In this document: positions 63,246 to 64,000 of the stretch, piece after piece
How positions within the stretch are numbered: position 1 is the stretch's first letter
How the letters are laid out: each line of letters starts with the position of its first letter
Source: Shinella curvata
GTDB lineage: Bacteria; Pseudomonadota; Alphaproteobacteria; Rhizobiales; Rhizobiaceae
NCBI RefSeq assembly: GCF_022899935.1
Contig: NZ_JALJCJ010000011.1
Coordinates: 1-64,000 of the forward strand
Direction: 5' to 3'
Length of the DNA stretch: 64,000 bases
Notes under the pieces: model-generated
Seen by the model: only the letters and a program-made list of their open reading frames with translations
What the model was told of the DNA's origin: nothing
The model's database searches: none
Program-made: the position numbers and the translations under genes

Positions 63246-64000
63246 CTACCCGTTTCCCAGGCGCCGCTCGGTGCCGGGCACGATGCGTTCCGCACCGGTG
63301 AAAATCTCGAAGTCCTCGCCGCGTACCAGCGCGATCAGCGTCATTCCGGCGTCTTCGGCCGTGCGGATGGCAAGTGCTGTCGGGGCGGATATGGCGATGA
63401 TGAAGGGGCTGCCAATGATCGCGGTCTTCTGCACCATTTCGACGGAAACGCGGCTTGTGACCACGACCGCACCGGCCGCACCCGCATGGCCCGCCCGCCG
63501 TGCCGCACCGACAAGCTTGTCCAGCGCATTGTGCCGGCCGACATCCTCGCGCACCGCGATGAGACCCTGGCCCGGCACATAGAAGCCCGCGCCATGCACG
63601 GCGCGTGTCACCATGTGCAAAGGCTGCTGGCCGTTGAGAAGGCGCACGGCTTCGACGACCTGTTCCTCCATAAGCGTAAGTGATGACGAACGCACGGAGG
63701 GCGTGACGCGCACGGCCTGCTCGATCGATTCGATGCCGCAGAGACCGCAGCCGACCGGGCCGGCCATGTGGCGGCGGCGGGTGGTCAACGCGTCGTTCTG
63801 GGCGTCGGCGAGGCGGATTTGCAGGTCGATGCCCTTGTCCTCCGCCAGGACCTCGATGGTCTCTATCTCGGCGGGATCACTGATGATGCCCTCGGTCAGG
63901 CTGAAGCCGGTGGCGAAATCCTCAAGGTCGGCAGGTGTCGCCATCATCACGGCATGGGTCGAGCCGGCATAGGAGAAGGCGACCGGGGTTTCCTCCGGAA
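63246..64000 (-). CDS. fdhD: Formate dehydrogenase sulfurtransferase FdhD, N-terminus cut by window edge
   Basis: Delivers sulfur from IscS/NifS-type desulfurases to the molybdenum cofactor of formate dehydrogenase; without it the enzyme is inactive. The visible part starts EETPVAFSYAGSTHAVMMATP and continues to the stop at 63246. The catalytic CxxC is CGLC in 'GPVGCGLCGIES', followed by 'DVGRHNALDKLVG' and 'TSRVSVEMVQK'. The N-terminal few dozen residues are missing beyond base 64000. Confidence 0.95.
   Translation of the reverse strand, partial: PEETPVAFSYAGSTHAVMMATPADLEDFATGFSLTEGIISDPAEIETIEVLAEDKGIDLQIRLADAQNDALTTRRRHMAGPVGCGLCGIESIEQAVRVTPSVRSSSLTLMEEQVVEAVRLLNGQQPLHMVTRAVHGAGFYVPGQGLIAVREDVGRHNALDKLVGAARRAGHAGAAGAVVVTSRVSVEMVQKTAIIGSPFIIAISAPTALAIRTAEDAGMTLIALVRGEDFEIFTGAERIVPGTERRLGNG

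Overview
The window is an ordinary-looking stretch of chromosome from an alphaproteobacterium, most likely a Rhizobiaceae member (Rhizobium/Agrobacterium/Shinella-like). The evidence is high GC with strong third-position bias, TIGR02302, DUF2125 and DUF3108 family proteins, the cobS-cobT pair, the aroK-aroB pair, a C4-type hemA (5-aminolevulinate synthase), the fdhD-fdsD end of an NAD-linked formate dehydrogenase operon, and single-domain CheY proteins beside ftsEX. The genus cannot be fixed from sequence alone. I see no insertion sequence, prophage, CRISPR array, rRNA or integron. One tRNA (Arg, CCT) is present.

Layout. 1-5.1 kb: end of etfA, a 3-hydroxyacyl-CoA dehydrogenase, then a sulfate ABC operon (sbp-cysT-cysW-cysA) behind a structured leader. 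5.1-8.8 kb: TlpA-like thioredoxin, argH, an LptM-like lipoprotein, lysA. 8.9-21 kb: TIGR02302 protein, CheY-like regulator, hpt, a one-TM protein, ftsEX, YdcF, acyltransferase, ChaC, DUF2125, tyrC, methyltransferase, gloB. 21-25 kb: DMT exporter, DUF3108, rpmB, and a queuosine-precursor transporter whose start codon lies inside a preQ1-I-like element. 24-29 kb: phytase-like protein, cobT, cobS, J-domain protein, bolA. 29-36 kb: CBS/CorC protein lacking its usual DUF21 domain, aroB, aroK, a 49-residue membrane protein coupled to xerD, accA, L,D-transpeptidase, tusA. 36-44 kb: COG0523 GTPase, DD-carboxypeptidase, M20 amidohydrolase, a Gly/His-rich secreted protein, tRNA-Arg, a diguanylate cyclase. 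43.8-50 kb: dxr, hemA (with a convincing FNR/FixK-type promoter) and a form II 'cox' molybdenum hydroxylase operon. 50.6-57.4 kb: glycine-zipper lipoprotein, tamA, tamB. 57.4-60.1 kb: an Lrp regulator divergent from arginase and ornithine aminotransferase. 60.2-64 kb: cheW, a soluble double-PAS chemoreceptor ending in NWEEF, fdsD, and fdhD running off the end.

The genes are mostly housekeeping: amino-acid synthesis (Arg, Lys, Tyr, shikimate), cell envelope and division (ftsEX, dacC, LD-transpeptidase, tamAB, LptM), cofactors (cobalamin, heme, isoprenoid, queuosine) and sensing. The most interesting signals are in RNA and DNA control elements (sulfate leader, preQ1-like pseudoknot, FNR-box hemA promoter, Lrp dyad). 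Two gene-structure observations also stand out: six convergent gene pairs whose stop codons lie 0-3 bp apart, and the domain-swapped CorC protein. I did not find a clear new multi-gene defence or metabolic system, and I do not claim one.
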